From assembly GCA_029718625.1 (NCBI GenBank), contig CM056391.1, positions 25,608,141 to 25,672,140 on the forward strand: a stretch of DNA of 64,000 nt, read 5' to 3'. The notes under the pieces are model-generated. The model did not search any database. It saw only the letters and a list, made by a program, of their open reading frames with translations, and was not told the origin of the DNA. This document shows positions 45,640 through 58,380 of this stretch, one piece after another. Every line of letters begins with the position of its first letter. The first letter of the stretch is position 1. The position numbers and the translations under genes are program-made. The stretch is from Synaphobranchus kaupii. Lineage: Eukaryota > Chordata > Actinopteri > Anguilliformes > Synaphobranchidae.

Positions 45640-47324
45640 AATAAAGCAAATATGAGCGGTGTATTTGTCCATGTGTTTACATGTGAGATGGTGATCTTCT
45701 CTCTCATCAAAATCTCTGTCTGATGCACTCAGGACCTAAAACAAATACAACAGTGTGGCATTGATTGAAGATAACCCCATCATGGGTGGGATTACCACAC
45801 ACTGACAGTGGCTTGCCAATATGAACCAATAATGCAATGTTGCTGTGTTATGGTAGGAATTTTAACAAAATAAGAATGCACACAAACCCAAGGGTATCTT
45901 CATTTGATTCAAAACATATCAGTGATTCACAGTAGAAGGAAGCTACAACCATATTATTAGGAATATTTTTGCAATACCAATTTAATACCTTTAATACCAG
46001 TTAATATTTAACTGACTTTTGTACTGTATATAATTTATGGCTTAGTTGATCTGCTGGAATTCTAACAGTTGCCATAATCCCATATCTGTTTATTACTTGC
46101 ATTATTTGCAAATAAGGTAACTAATCAGTCCAAGCATTATGCATTCAAGTAGAGAATTTTTAAACGGCTTCTAGACACTGGGTTGAAAGTTGGATGATTG
46201 AAAATGTAAAACAATAGTTTTGTATTGAATGAAAATGAGCATGTAACACAATATGTTTGTATTGTTTAACTTAATCTTCAGTGAAACTGAATTGCATCCA
46301 TTATGTATATGGTCCCCTTAATTATACTGTTAGCCTATACTATAAGATGATGAAATGGTGTTATGGAGGGTCAACTGTATTCTGTAATATTCAATATGTC
46401 CCATTAATAATTGTACGGCAATATTGCACTGCCCTAGTTTTTTTCTGGTTCTGCATTCTTAAGATTGTACGCTGCTGAAATAATTTGACTGTAAACAAAT
46501 TGTTTAAGCACAAGTGCTGGGAAAAAAATTACAAAATAAAATACATGCATTTTCATGGTGTTTTTCATGTTATAATAAAATTTTTATTTTTTAATATAGA
46601 GCAAATCACACAAAACCAAAATATAATCACACAAAACAAAAAGATAATTAAACAAAATTAAAATATACAGATCACTCAAAATGACAAACTAACTATCGAA
46701 TAGGACAGGGCATCTTAAAAAGTGGCCACAACAGGTCAAATTAAGGCAGCCAAGCATTGTATGTTGAAAACATCCTCACTGTGGATTAAAAACTAAAAGA
46801 TAAAAATGTACTTCTAGCCTCCTCTTGTCCTGACATCCATTGAGAGGTGATTCCAAAGTTATTGTGCTACAAAGCTTTGTCTTGAAATGCATGATGCTTG
46901 GTGTGTAGAACAGCCAAGATGCCTGAGCTGGCGCACTTGGCATAACTGGACATTTTCACTCTGTCCAAAAATCAGATGAAATGTAAATCTCTGGAAGAAG
47001 AATGGCCTCTGGACTGACTAATTCCATCCAGTCCCAGCGTAGATAGGAATACACACATATAGAGGCACAGACTTGTACTGTACCGTTTATACATATTTAA
47101 TAGGTTGCTTGCTGTCAGTTTTTCTCTATGTTGTGAATTATAATTTTTAAAATGCATGAACCTTGCTTTGATTATTTTTATTTGTAAATTGTAGAATTAC
47201 CAATACTAGTTACATAGACATATTTGACTTCCTAGCATTTATAAAATATACACTGTGCCCTTGCTAAAAATGTTCTTCAATATGTCTGAAACTCTTCTTG
47301 ACCTAGCATTTTGTGGGCTAAATA
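45640..47324. other. AT-rich intergenic sequence, nothing recognised
   Basis: No gene, RNA or clear repeat seen between the two deleted Tc1 copies. Confidence 0.5.
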
Positions 47325-47798
47325 CACTGCCTGGCCAAAAAAAGTTGCTGTTGCACCTGTCATGCATAGTGCCCACTGTACAAGCCTCTGGAGGCAGTGT
47401 TATGATCTGGGGTTGCTTCAATTTGTCAGGTCTAGACTCAGCAACGTTATGCAGCAATAAAATGAAGTCAGCTGAGTACCTGAATGTACTGAATGACCAG
47501 GTTATCCCATCGATGGGCATATTGCAGGATGACAATACCAAGATTCATCGGGCTCAAATTGTGAAAGAGTGGTTCAGGGAGCATGAGGAATCATTTTCAC
47601 ACATGAATTGGTCACCAGAGTCCTGACCTTAACCCCATTAAAAGTCTTTGGGATGTGCTGGAGAAGACTTTACGGGTGGACTTGGATGGAAATAAAAGGT
47701 TGTCGAAACAATGCCACAACGAATGCGCGCCGTAATCAAAGCTAAAGGTGGTCCAACGAAATATTAGAGTTTGCGACTTTTTTTTTGGCCAGGCAGTG
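47325..47798 (+). mobile_element. Internally deleted Tc1-like element, copy 2
   Basis: Same family as 45100-45638, opposite orientation, with the same left deletion junction (GTTGCTGTTGCACCTGTCAT). Open for [17 protein letters not shown] through [16 protein letters not shown]; a frameshift then separates the DLNPI block. Ends GGCCAGGCAGTG. Confidence 0.85.
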
Positions 47799-49336
47799 TA
47801 TATCCAACTTTGCAGGCCACATTAATTTATCATAAGCATAAGAAGGATGTAATACCTATTTGACATTTTAGCAAAAATATTGGGTTTTTTAAAAATACAC
47901 TTGAATCTTGCACAGTAGTATTCTTTGTCGAATTACACATTTGTTCCACATCTCCATTGTATTTGCCAATGTTGATCAAGGAATTAATCCAACTTCTGAT
48001 GCGTGGCTTCCACCTTTATTGATGATTTGCATTCTGGAATAATGCTTTTTGCATTTATCTCTTGATTTAAGAGATACAAGCTTTTAAGAACACCATTTGA
48101 CAGATTGAAATGTATGCAGTCTGCACCTGTAAGTGATAATTGTGCCAACTGTGCTGCATTGCGTTCTCTAAGGCTGTTCCTATTTGCTGATGGTAATACA
48201 AAGAAATCTCTGCTTAATCCTACAATCATAACACTGGCCAGAAATTTAAAAAGAAAATAATTTGGTTGCACTACATCATGCATAAATGATTTCAGCCCAC
48301 TGGAATTAGCACAGTGTGCCACAGTGTGTTTTGTCTCTCTCCACAATGAATGGGAAGTGTATTCTTGTGAGTCTCTTGAGCGAAAGCACCATAATGAGTC
48401 GACAATGGAATGGATATTCCTAGAGTACGTACATAATCCAAATATTTAGCAACTCAATCCAAATATTTAGCAACTCTCAGATTGTGTAAAGCAGAAAACA
48501 AATGCATGTGAGTCCATGACTCAAATTACATAGTGAAAACAATGGATGAGAGAGAAGGGGAGCTATAACACCACTACATCAGGCAGAGTATGGATGAGGG
48601 ATAGGCTTATGCAGCAGCATTAAGAAGCTGGGAATGTAATCTAAAAGAAGCATGCTCAGTTCCCTGGCGGTGCAAGGTACTTGAATTGCTTTGCTTCAGC
48701 ACACAGCTGGATACGTACAGTAAATGCATGATACTGTGCCACAAAATGTAAATTGCTCTGGATTAGGTTGTATATCACACAAACAAATGAATTAATTAAT
48801 AAAAGTACATTCTCCATTACAGCTGCAGTGATTCTTCCTTAGATAGATTATAATGCCTGATTGTTTGAATTTATACATCACACTCAACCAAGATGCAAGG
48901 CATTACTTTGTCAGAAAGCTTTAATCACGTTGAATTGGATCTTCTCACAGCAATTAAAAAGAATTTCAGTGCAGCTGCCAGTGCGGAAAATATCTCACAG
49001 AATATTTCTGTTTAAGAAATGTGTGTTTGGACTTATACTTATAAGTCATTGTTTGGAGTCCCCCTTTCAACCTACTTGATGCATCTAGGTGACCACCACA
49101 TTCCTCTGTACGTGTCAGCTGTGCGAGGAGGAAGGATATTTATCTATTTTTAAAGTGTTGGGATGGCAGGGAAAGTGAGAGGACAGGTCACCACTACCCT
49201 GAGACAGCAGAGATGTAAACAGAGAGACACACATTGTGTTTATATTCTCACAGTCTGTGTTTTTGTGCACCACTGAATGAACATTGATGTAGAAAACCAC
49301 TTGATAGCTGGAATCTTTGCTGAAATGTATTGCTAT
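47799..49336. other. Intergenic sequence, nothing firm
   Basis: One 120-codon minus-strand open frame (47984-48346) has no recognisable domain and no coding bias; I do not call it a gene. Confidence 0.5.
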
Positions 49337-50444
49337 ACAGTTGAAGTCAAAAGTTTACATACATTTTAGCCAAATCCATTTAAACTCAGTTTTTCACAAT
49401 TCCTGACATTTAATCCTAGTAAACATTCCCTGTATTAGGTCAGTTAGGATCACAACTTTATTTTAAGAATGTGAAATGTCAGAATAATAGTAGAGAGAAT
49501 GATTTATTTCAGCTTTTATTTCTTTCATCACATTCCCAGTGGGTCAGACGTTTACATTCACTCTGTTAGTATTTGGTAGCATTGCCTTTAAATTGTTTAA
49601 CTTGGGTCAAACGTTTCGGGTAGCCTTCCACAAGCTTCTCACAATAAGTTGCTGGAATTTTGGCACATTCCTCCTGACCGAACTTGTGTAACTGAGTCAG
49701 GTTTGTAGGCCTCCTTGCTCGCAAATGCTTTTTCAGTTCTGCCCACAAATTTTTGATTGGATTGAGGTCAGGACTTTGTGATGGCCACTCCAATACCTTG
49801 ACTTTGTTGTCCTTAAGCCATTTTGCCACAACTTTGGAAGTATGCTTTGGGTAATTGTCCATTTGGAAGAGCCATTTGCGACCAAGCTTTAACTTCCTGG
49901 CTGATGTCTTGAGATGTTGCTTCAATATATCCACATCATTTTCCTTCCTCATGATGCCATCTATTTTATGAAGTACACCAGTCCCTCCTGCAGCAAAGCA
50001 CCCCCACAACATGATGCTGTCTCCCCTGTGCTTCACGGTTGGGATGGTGTTCCTCGGCTTGCAAGCCTCACCCTTTTTCCTCCAAACATAACGATGGTCA
50101 TTATGGCCAAACAGCAAAAAATTTTGTTTCATCAGACCAGAGGACATTTCTCCAAAAAGTAAGATCTTTGTCCCCATGTGCAGTTGAAAACTGTAGTCTG
50201 GCTTTTTTATGGCGGTTTTGGAGTAGTGGCTTCTTCCTTGCTGAGCAGTCTTTCAGGTTATGTCGATATAGGACTTGTTTGAATGTGGATATAGATACTT
50301 TTGTACCTGTTCCCTCCAGCATCTTCACAAGGTCCTATGCTGTTGTTCTGGGATTGATTTGCACTTTTCGCACCAAAGCACTTTCATCTCTAGGAGACAG
50401 AACCGGTCTCCTTCCTGAGTGGTATGACGGCTGTGCGGTCCCAT

Positions 50445-50994
50445 TGTAAGGGGGTCGGGTTTGGAGGACCAGCCGCGACAGAGGGAATCTAAAAGCTATC
50501 TCCGTAGAAATAGCCACAAACGCAGAATATAATCTGAGAGGGGAGAATACACCTCAACTCTCAAAAATAGGAGAGAAAAATAGAGGGGGCGAATAAAACA
50601 GGAAAGAAATGAAAACGACCCTAACAGGGCGAGAACTCGAGGATACGAGTGGCAATAAGAGAAATGAAAAAACCTCTCACTTTCAAACAAAGAAAGCAGA
50701 CAAGAGAAGTAAACTGAGGTACACCTCCCAAGGAGGGAAACGAAAGGACAAGGAAAGCAGTCTCCCAAGTCCTATACCTTACCGGCTAAGTGAAGTCAAG
50801 ACAACAAGTAAGCACCGGAAACAGGAAACACCAAGCTTATAAAGCCGGCAGGTAATAAGGGACAGGTGTGGGAAATTAAAGAAAGAAAGAGCGAAGACCT
50901 GGAACGGAAAACGAAAAACATGGCAAGAGCACCCTCAAGCCGCTCCGAGGAGGAACGACCACAGAGATAGAAAAGGGACTGAGACACCATGACA
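50445..50994 (-). repeat. Gypsy 3' LTR
   Basis: On the minus strand it begins TGTCATGGTGTCTCAG and ends CCCCCTTACA (TG...CA). A purine-rich tract (AGAAGGGAGG) precedes it, as expected for plus-strand priming. Related to the solo LTR at 57516-58380. Confidence 0.85.
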
Positions 50995-53900
50995 GGACCT
51001 CCCTTCTAAGGGACGGCCCCAGATGATCCCTCAGCCTTATCTCTGCGAAAGTCCCTAATGAGTGCTGGGTCCAGGATGTTTTTGGAGGGAACCCAGTAGT
51101 GCTCCTCAGGGCCGTAACCCTCCCAATCTACTAAAAACTGAGCACCTCTGCCTACCCACCTCTCGGCCAAAATGCGCTGAACGGTATAAACCGGTGCTCC
51201 CTCCACGAATCAGGGAGGAGGCGGCGGTTTGGCTGCAGGGGCTAGGGGACTTACAAGCACCAGCTTCAATCGCGAGACGTGGAAGGTGGGATGGATGCGC
51301 ATTGAGCGTGGCAGCTGAAGGCAAACAGTGACCGTTTTCGGGACTCCACTCGCAGGGGCAGGTCCCGCCTGGCCAGCCACACTTGTTGCCCTACCCGGTT
51401 AGAAGGAACCTATCGGCCACCACCTTCTGCTTGGCCGAAGCACGGAGAAGAGAGGCGCGCACACGCCTCCGAACCGCTCAACGCCCACGAACGAAAGAGC
51501 TGGCGGAAAGTACCTCCGCATCTCTCTCCAGCTCAGGAAACAAGGGAGGTAGATAACCCAGCTGAGCCTCAAAAGGAGAGAGACCTGTGGAGGCGTTGTG
51601 CAAAGTGTTATGAGCGTCCTCTGCCCAGGCAAGATGGCGACTCCAGGACGTGGGGTTGGAAGCGGCTAGGCACCAAAGGGTGCTCTTCAGGGTCTGGTTC
51701 GTGCACTCACTCCGTCTGTCCATTAGTCTCCGGATGGAAGCCAGAAGACAGGCTGACAGACGCCCCCAGTAGGGCACAAAAAGCGCCAGAACCTAGCGGC
51801 GAATTTGGGGCTGCGGTCGGACACCACGTCTAGGGGAAGGCAGTGAATCTTAAAAACGTGGTCCACCATCAGCTGAGCTATCTCTGGTGCAGATGGCAGT
51901 TTGGACAAGGCGATGAAATGGCCACCTTAGAGAACCTATCCACCACTACCAAGATCACTGTATTACCCTGAGATGCCGGCAGGCCAGTGACGAAGTTGAG
52001 GGTGATGTGGCTCCAGGGACGGCTGGGAACAGGTAGACCCGCGGGCGTAAGAGACCCGAGGGTGGAAGCCGCGAACCCTTGTTGCAGTCACAAACCGTAC
52101 AAGCAGTGACACTGTGACACATGATCCCACTGGAGAAACCAAGATCTCAACAGGGACGGAACAAACAGGCAGTGAGACGGACCCCCACCTGGACCGGGGT
52201 CGGAGCGCAACGCCTCCTGTACACCCGCCTCAATCGCCCACATAACCGGGGCCACAATCTGGGAAACAGGCATGATCATGATGGGCTCAGGACATGGCTC
52301 CTTATTGGAGCGGTCGAAAATGCGTGACAACGCATCCGGTTTAGTATTCTTCGACCCAGGAAGATAGGTTAGAAGAAATCTAAACCGGGCGACGAATAAA
52401 GCCCATCGGGCTTGCCGAGAATTGCGTCTTAGCCTGTTCGATGAACTCCAAATTTTTATGGTCGGTCCAGACCGTAAACGGGTGCTCGGCTCCCTCCAGC
52501 CAATGGCGACACTCCTCTAACGCCAATTTGACCGCTAGCAGCTCCCGATCCCCTACATTGTAATTTCTCTCAGTGGATGATAGGGCATGAGAGTAATACG
52601 CGCATGGGTGCAGTTTGCAGTCCAGCGGAGAATGCTGGGATAGAATAGCTCCTACTCCCAGCTCTGATGCATCCACCTCTACCACAAAGGGTAGGGCGGG
52701 ATTGGGAATTATAAGGATGGGTTTGGAGCAAAACCTCTTTTTTAGCTCCACGAATGCTGCTTCATCCTTAGAATTCCATTGGAACCGAGCAGATGATGAT
52801 TTTTTAGTAAGGGCTGTTATAGGAGCGGCTACCATGCTAAAGTTTTGGATAAACGGCCGGTAAAAATTTGCAAAGCCCAAGAACCGCTGTATTTGCTTCA
52901 CAGAAGCTGGCGTCGGCCAGTTTTTAACCGCTGAAACTTTCTCTGGATCCATCTGGACTTTTCTGTCCACCACAATGAAACCCAAGAAAGAAACGGAGTT
53001 AGTGTGGAACGTGCACTTCTCGGCTTTGACAAATAGTAGCGCTTTAAGAAGCGCTTCTAAAACCTGCCTGACATGAACTACGTGAGAAGGAAGGTCAGGA
53101 GAGAAAATTTTAATATCGTCTATATAAACAAAGACAAATCTCTCCAGCATCTCTCTAAGAACGTCGTTCACTAGCGCTTGGAAGACAGAGGGGGGGCGCT
53201 AGTGAGGCCGAACAGCATCACCCCGGTATTCGTAGTGTCCGTGGTGTGTGTTGAATGCCGTTTTTCACTCATCGCCCTCACGCATGCGCACGAGGTTGTA
53301 AGCATTGTGAAGGTCGAGTTTAGTAAAGACGAATGCCCCCTGTAGGCACTCAAAAGCGGAGTTCATGAGTGGAAGCGGGTACCTGTTCTTAACGGTGATG
53401 TCGTTAAGGCCCCGATAATCTATACAGGGTTAGCCCCCCATTTTTTTTCTTAACAAAGAAAAATCTAAAAAATTTGCACCAGCCAGTGAGGTGGAAGATC
53501 TGATAAAACCGTTAGCCAGGGACTCCTCAATGTATTTTTTCATAGCTGCACTCTCCGGAGCTGATAAAGAATAAAGGGATCCCTGAGAGGAACTGTGCCC
53601 GGGTGTAGCTCAATAGCGCAGTCATATGGCCTATGCAGAGGTAACATAGTAGCGCGTTGCTTACTAAAAACCTCAGCGAGGTCAGAATATTCCCCTGGTA
53701 CATTAGTGGGCAGGCGAAACTCGAGCGCCCCTACCACCTCCGGGGTCTCGGAAGGAATGTCAGATGACATTTCCCGGTCGAAATCGGAAACAGAGGGGTT
53801 ATCCTCCTTCATGGAACCCCCCTCCGCAAAGGGGTCCCAGGACAGGCTCTCCTCTCCACTCCGTGTGAAAGCGGAGGAAGTATCTTGGTCAAAGTGAAAC

Positions 53901-54235
53901 TCCGCCTCCTCCATATCACTAACGGAGCTGAGTTCGGAACCTTCAGGGGCGCAACCCAAAGAGGGGTAAATAACAGCACGACAGTGGGATTGGCATTGGG
54001 AACCCCACTGGCGAATAGGATCCCTGTCTCTGCCATAACGAACATGAGGGTCGTGTAAAACCAGCCACGAATGTCCCAGAACGAGTGGGTAAGACGGGGA
54101 ATCAACCCAAAAAAATGTTATCCTCTCCGAGTGACCCTGGAGGGAAATGCACATAAGTACGGGACCAGTTATCTCTTTAACCCAAAGGACGGCTATCAAG
54201 GGCAGTAACTTGATGGGAACTAGTGAGTGTTTATA
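50445..54235 (-). mobile_element. Chromodomain Gypsy (Ty3) retrotransposon, 5'-truncated, degenerate
   Basis: Minus strand, 5' to 3': protease-end region (about 54,199-53,540, with [13 protein letters not shown]), reverse transcriptase with the YIDD motif (53,171-52,380 frame), RNase H ([14 protein letters not shown]...[14 protein letters not shown]...WTDHKNLEF), broken integrase frames (about 51,908-51,478), and a C-terminal chromodomain (51,206-51,006; [20 protein letters not shown]). A single 3' LTR follows. Gag and the 5' LTR are absent. Many stops and frameshifts. CCCAT flanks both ends (50440-50444 and 54236-54240). Confidence 0.88.
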
Positions 54236-55199
54236 CCCATGGTGTTTATACTTGCGTACTATTGTTTGTACAGACGAACGTGGTACCTTCAGGAATTTGG
54301 ACTTAGCTGATTTCTTTTGATTTTCCCATAATGTTTAAGCAAAGAGGCACTGAGTTTGAAGCTAGGCCTTAAAATACATCCACAGGTACACCTCCAATAG
54401 ACTCAAATAATGTCAATTAGCTTATCAGAAGTTTCTAAAGCCATGATATCATTTTCTGGAATTTTCCAAGCTGTTTAAAGGCACAGTCAACTTAGTGTAT
54501 GTAAACTTCTGACCCACTGGAATTGTGATATAGGGAATCAAAAGTGAAATAATCTCTGTAAACAATTGTTGGAAAAATTACTTGTGTCATGCACAAAGTT
54601 GATGTCCTAACTAACTTGCCAACACTATAGTTTGCTAACATGAAATCTGTGGAGTGGTTAAAAATTAGTTTTAATGACTTCAACCTAAGTGTATGTAAAT
54701 GTCTGACTTGTTACAGGGATTTGTTACAATAAATCAAATAATTGTTCTTTTTTATATTGATCTGTATTTGCATGTACTTGTTTTTCATATTAATGGAATA
54801 TGGTATGTTATGTAAAGCATAAATAATAAAATGAAGAGGCAGTCTATTTAGTCCCTCAAATTAAATTATAAATGTATAATTTATATAATAAATTCCACTC
54901 CCTCGGTGACTCTAAGAGGATATGGAAGTCAAAGATAAATTTAAAGAATCTGCCAACAACATAAAGTCCACATGGAACATCATTAATGAATTACTTAACA
55001 AGAAAAGTACTACTGTTACATTTCCATCTAAATTTATTGATGGGAACCGAACCTTTACCAGCCCATCAGAGATTGCAAATGGTTTCAATGATTTTTTTGT
55101 AAACATTGGAATCGCTCTGGCTAGAAATATTAAAAGCTCAAATGACTGCCCAGTGGATATGATTGATGGTCAGTACCCATCTATGTGTACATTTGAGCC

Positions 55200-55832
55200 T
55201 GTGACATCCGCTGTTTCCCTCCAGTCCACCTTCCTTTTGTTCTCTCTGTTTTCTCCATTCCTCTTGTTTCATGTCATGTTTTTCCGTTTACCCTGTCCGC
55301 CTAGTTCCGTGTTGTGCAGGCTGGGCATAGCTTCCCTGTTTTGTTCCTCATTCTCTCCCCATTATCACTCAGCCTATCACTCGCCCCCTCCGCTCGCATT
55401 CTGCACTCACTCTATTACCTTGTTAGCTCTCACATACATTCCTCACGCCCTTTGCATCTCCCTCATTTCCTTTCCACCTGTTTCTCCCTCTATTTAAGTT
55501 GCTCTCTTTGTTTGTCTCGTTGCCAGTTCGTTCCATCTGTTCTTGCTATCGCTTGACGTTTTTCGGCCTCTGTTTTGCTGTGTGCATTTTGACCTGTCTG
55601 TTCGTCTTGTTTCCATTTTCAGCCCGTCCAGCCTGCTCCCTGTTCCTGTTCGCTCCTGCCCAGTTGTCTGTCCTGCCCGCCTTTATTCGCCAACCCTGTA
55701 TCCAGCCCGTCACCTAGCTCCCCTGTCTGTTCACTTAACTGTCTTAATAAATATTTACTCCTTACAGAGTTTTTGCCTGAGTTTGCCTCCGAGTCCTGCA
55801 TTTGAGTCAATACCAGTGTCTGTGCCACAACA
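55200..55832 (+). mobile_element. Solo LTR (633 bp) inside the LINE
   Basis: TGTGACATCC...CCACAACA, with AATAAA at about 55,745 and pyrimidine-rich content. Flanked by a 5-bp target duplication GAGCC (55195-55199, 55833-55837), exactly at a break in the LINE frame. Left by recombination between the two LTRs of an older element. Confidence 0.9.
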
Positions 55833-56070
55833 GAGCCACCTACATCTAAAGAAATATATTATATTATTTTCAAACTGAAAAACACAGCCACAGGACACGA
55901 TAACATTAAAAGTAGTCTAGTTAAAGATGTATTATCATCGATCATTGAGCCATTGACCCATGTCTTCTCTGTCTCTCTAACAACTGGAGTTGTTCCAAGA
56001 GACATGAAAGTTGCAAAAGTTATAGGCTACCTCTATTTAAATCTGGTGACTCATCCTCATTTCCCAATTA

Positions 56071-56832
56071 ATGATGTGGCGCTGTAATGGCGACATGTAG
56101 TCCAGCTGTCTCTTGTGTTCGTGTTTGTTAATTTGAATGTATTTTGTTGTGTCGAGCTTTTGTCTTTTGTTTTTTTCATGCGCTGTGTGTCTGTTGTTGG
56201 ACAGGGAAACGGACTGGAGATTGTTCAGGGCACTCATGCTGTTCGTTTTGATAATATTGACGAATGTTCGGGATAATTTTGTTTGTGGTCGTCGCCATGG
56301 AGACGCATTCACAACATATGCTCGGGAATGTCCGTTGGATCTGCAGCCACAAAGTTTACCATCGTTCTTCACCGGAGTTGAAGATGTCGGGACTCGGGAC
56401 TGATCTAGGACTGCAGGCAATCTTCAAAGGGCCACCACGGAGGAGAGGGGAGAGGATGGTGTGGGGGAGGAGTGGAGCAATGATTGGGAGGGCTGACCCG
56501 GTTCGGTGCTCCGTTTTGGCGGTGTGCAGAGACCGCGGCACTGCGTGTGTGGAGGAAAGTCGTGGAGGCGGAGTTTGTGTGTTGGACTGCTTATTAATGA
56601 CACTGGACATCTTGGGACAGCGGGGGCTATTTTTAATCATGCCTGTATTCCACTTTTATTCCACTTTAATTCACTTAATTAGTTTGATTAATGCAATGAT
56701 TATATTGAATGTCTTTGTTTGATATGTTTGTGTGTTGTGGGTCTGCCCCACTGTCTATGTCTTTTTTGTTGTTGCTGGGGCTACAACTGAAGTTGCCTAG
56801 TGGGAAAATAAAAGTTATTCTATTCTATTCTA
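56071..56832 (+). mobile_element. Retroposon with (ATTCT)n tail inside the LINE
   Basis: Interrupts LINE codons between ...SFPN and YRPISI. Begins ATGATGTGGCGCTGTAATGG and ends AAAATAAAAGTTATTCTATT in tandem ATTCT units. It has a stretch resembling a LINE 5' region joined to a LINE-like 3' end, with no complete protein. Probably a non-autonomous LINE derivative. Confidence 0.65.
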
Positions 56833-57515
56833 TCGACCGATTTCTATTTTACCATGCATGTCTAAAGTACTAGAGAAACTGGTCTATGCCAGAATTCTCA
56901 CACATCTCAATGATAGCAACATACTATACGTATGAACATCAATATGGTGTCAGACAAAACCATTCTACTTCCATGGCTCTTTTACAGCTCATTGATAGAA
57001 TTTCCAATGCACTAGACAACAATAGATACTCAATTGGTATATTTCTAGACTTATGCAAAGCTTTTGATACCGTGGATCACAAAATTTTTATATCTAAATT
57101 GCAAAGGTATGACTTTAAGGAAGTTGCGATCAAATGGCTCAATGCTTATGTTTACAACAGGGAACAGTTTGTCTCCTTTAATGGCTGTGATTCCAACAGG
57201 GCAAAACTAGTTTGTGGGATACCTCAAGGCTCCGTTCTTGGGCCTTTTTTATTTTTAATTTACATAAATGATCTTGCTTGGATATCTCCTACTGTATTCC
57301 CGATCTTATTCGCTGACGAGACCAACATTGTTATGTCACATAATGATTTTGGTTCATTAATAAGAGATGCAAACAATGGTTTATCTTGTATGGTTTCAAA
57401 TGAATAATGGTTTCAAATGAATAAGCTATCCTTAATTTCATAATATTTTGTAATAAAAACAAAATGTGTCCAAAGGAGGAAGCCAGGCTATTTATTAAAG
57501 ATTCTGAAATCAGTC

Positions 57516-58380
57516 TGTAAGGGGGGAGTTGGGTTCAGAGGACCAGACGCGACAGAGAGGAATCTAAAAGTAAACCACGGAGTAGAATACCATTAAAACG
57601 GAACCGTGTCCGCAACAGGGAAGGAAAAAACAACGAATAGGGACAAAATTTGCGGTGTAGAGCCAACGACAACCAATCCAACAAAATAGGGTGAGGCTCA
57701 AGACTCGAGCAGAGCACAGACAGGCAGATAATACCTCAGACTCTCAAAATAGAGAGAACTAGAACAGATTAAAAATCCCTCTAACTCTCTACACGAGAGA
57801 ACGGAGGTATTAGAAATGGAGAATAAATGATAGCGACCCAGCTAATTAGGGTGAAATAAACTCGTAGGCTCGAGTGTAGAAGAAAAAAGGAAAGAAAAAA
57901 ACTCTTGCTCTCAATACGAGAAAGAAGTCAATAGAGGTAGAAAAGAAACAGTAAAGACAAAACTGTCTCAGAGGAACTGGAAAAGGAAAACCAGCACAAA
58001 GGACAGAGAGAGCAAAAGAGAAACAAAAATCCTAAAAGGAACTCAACAAAGGCCAGTCCCATGTTACTCCAAAGCAAGGCGATGGAGCAAAGTGGTCACC
58101 ATTTGATGCCTAAGTCCTATACCGTTTACCGGCTACGTGTCAACACAAAGACAACATTGAAGCACCGGAAGAAGAAAGCACAGAGCTTAAATAGACAGCA
58201 GGAAACCTAAAACAGGTGCACTGGATAAGTGCTGAGTAGAAGGGAAACCTAAAACAGGTGCGCTGGATAAGTGCTGAGTAGAAGGGAAAGCACGGCACAA
58301 ATGGTGGAAAAGTACCGCAAGAGCGCTCTCAAGCGGCTCCGAGGAAGAATGGCTGCAGAAAATAGAGAGGCTGCCAAACA
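57516..58380 (-). mobile_element. Solo LTR (865 bp) of the Gypsy family inside the LINE
   Basis: On the minus strand TGTTTGGCAGCC...CCTTACA; shares the CTCGGAGC and GGTCC(T)CTGAACCC-like blocks with the LTR at 50445-50994. A 5-bp duplication CAGTC flanks it (57511-57515, 58381-58385) and the LINE frame resumes exactly (...IKDSEIS|QVTSTKFLG). Contains an internal 50-bp tandem duplication near 58,200-58,290. Confidence 0.9.

Larger units (their letters stand above)
49566..54336 (-). pseudogene. Sleeping-Beauty-type transposase pseudogene
   Basis: Minus-strand pieces read, in order: MGKSKEIS then a stop and a deletion of about two dozen codons (54,300-54,336), [16 protein letters not shown], the Gypsy insertion, GTAQPSYHSGRRPVLSPRDE, KVSISTFKQVLYRHNLKDCS, WSDETK, MLWGCFAAGGTG, MDNYPKHTS and DLNPIKNLWAEL, ending KGNATKY. 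A frameshift lies near 50,110-50,170. The catalytic Glu of NPIEN is Lys here, so the catalytic triad is broken independently of the insertion. Confidence 0.88.
49338..54713 (-). mobile_element. Sleeping-Beauty-type Tc1 transposon, split by a Gypsy insertion
   Basis: The left end CAGTTGAAGTCAAAAGTTTA and the right end (ACCTAAGTGTATGTAAATGT, eroded at its tip) are the IR/DR type, with second direct repeats at about 49,538 and 54,490. The transposase on the minus strand is interrupted at 50,445/54,235. Confidence 0.9.

Noticed and set aside
47984..48346. 120-codon minus-strand open frame
   Set aside because: No domain, no coding bias, no splice or promoter signal; kept only as a note.
50609..50842. 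77-codon plus-strand frame (Lys/Arg/Ser-rich)
   Set aside because: Lies in the antisense of the Gypsy LTR; no conservation expected.
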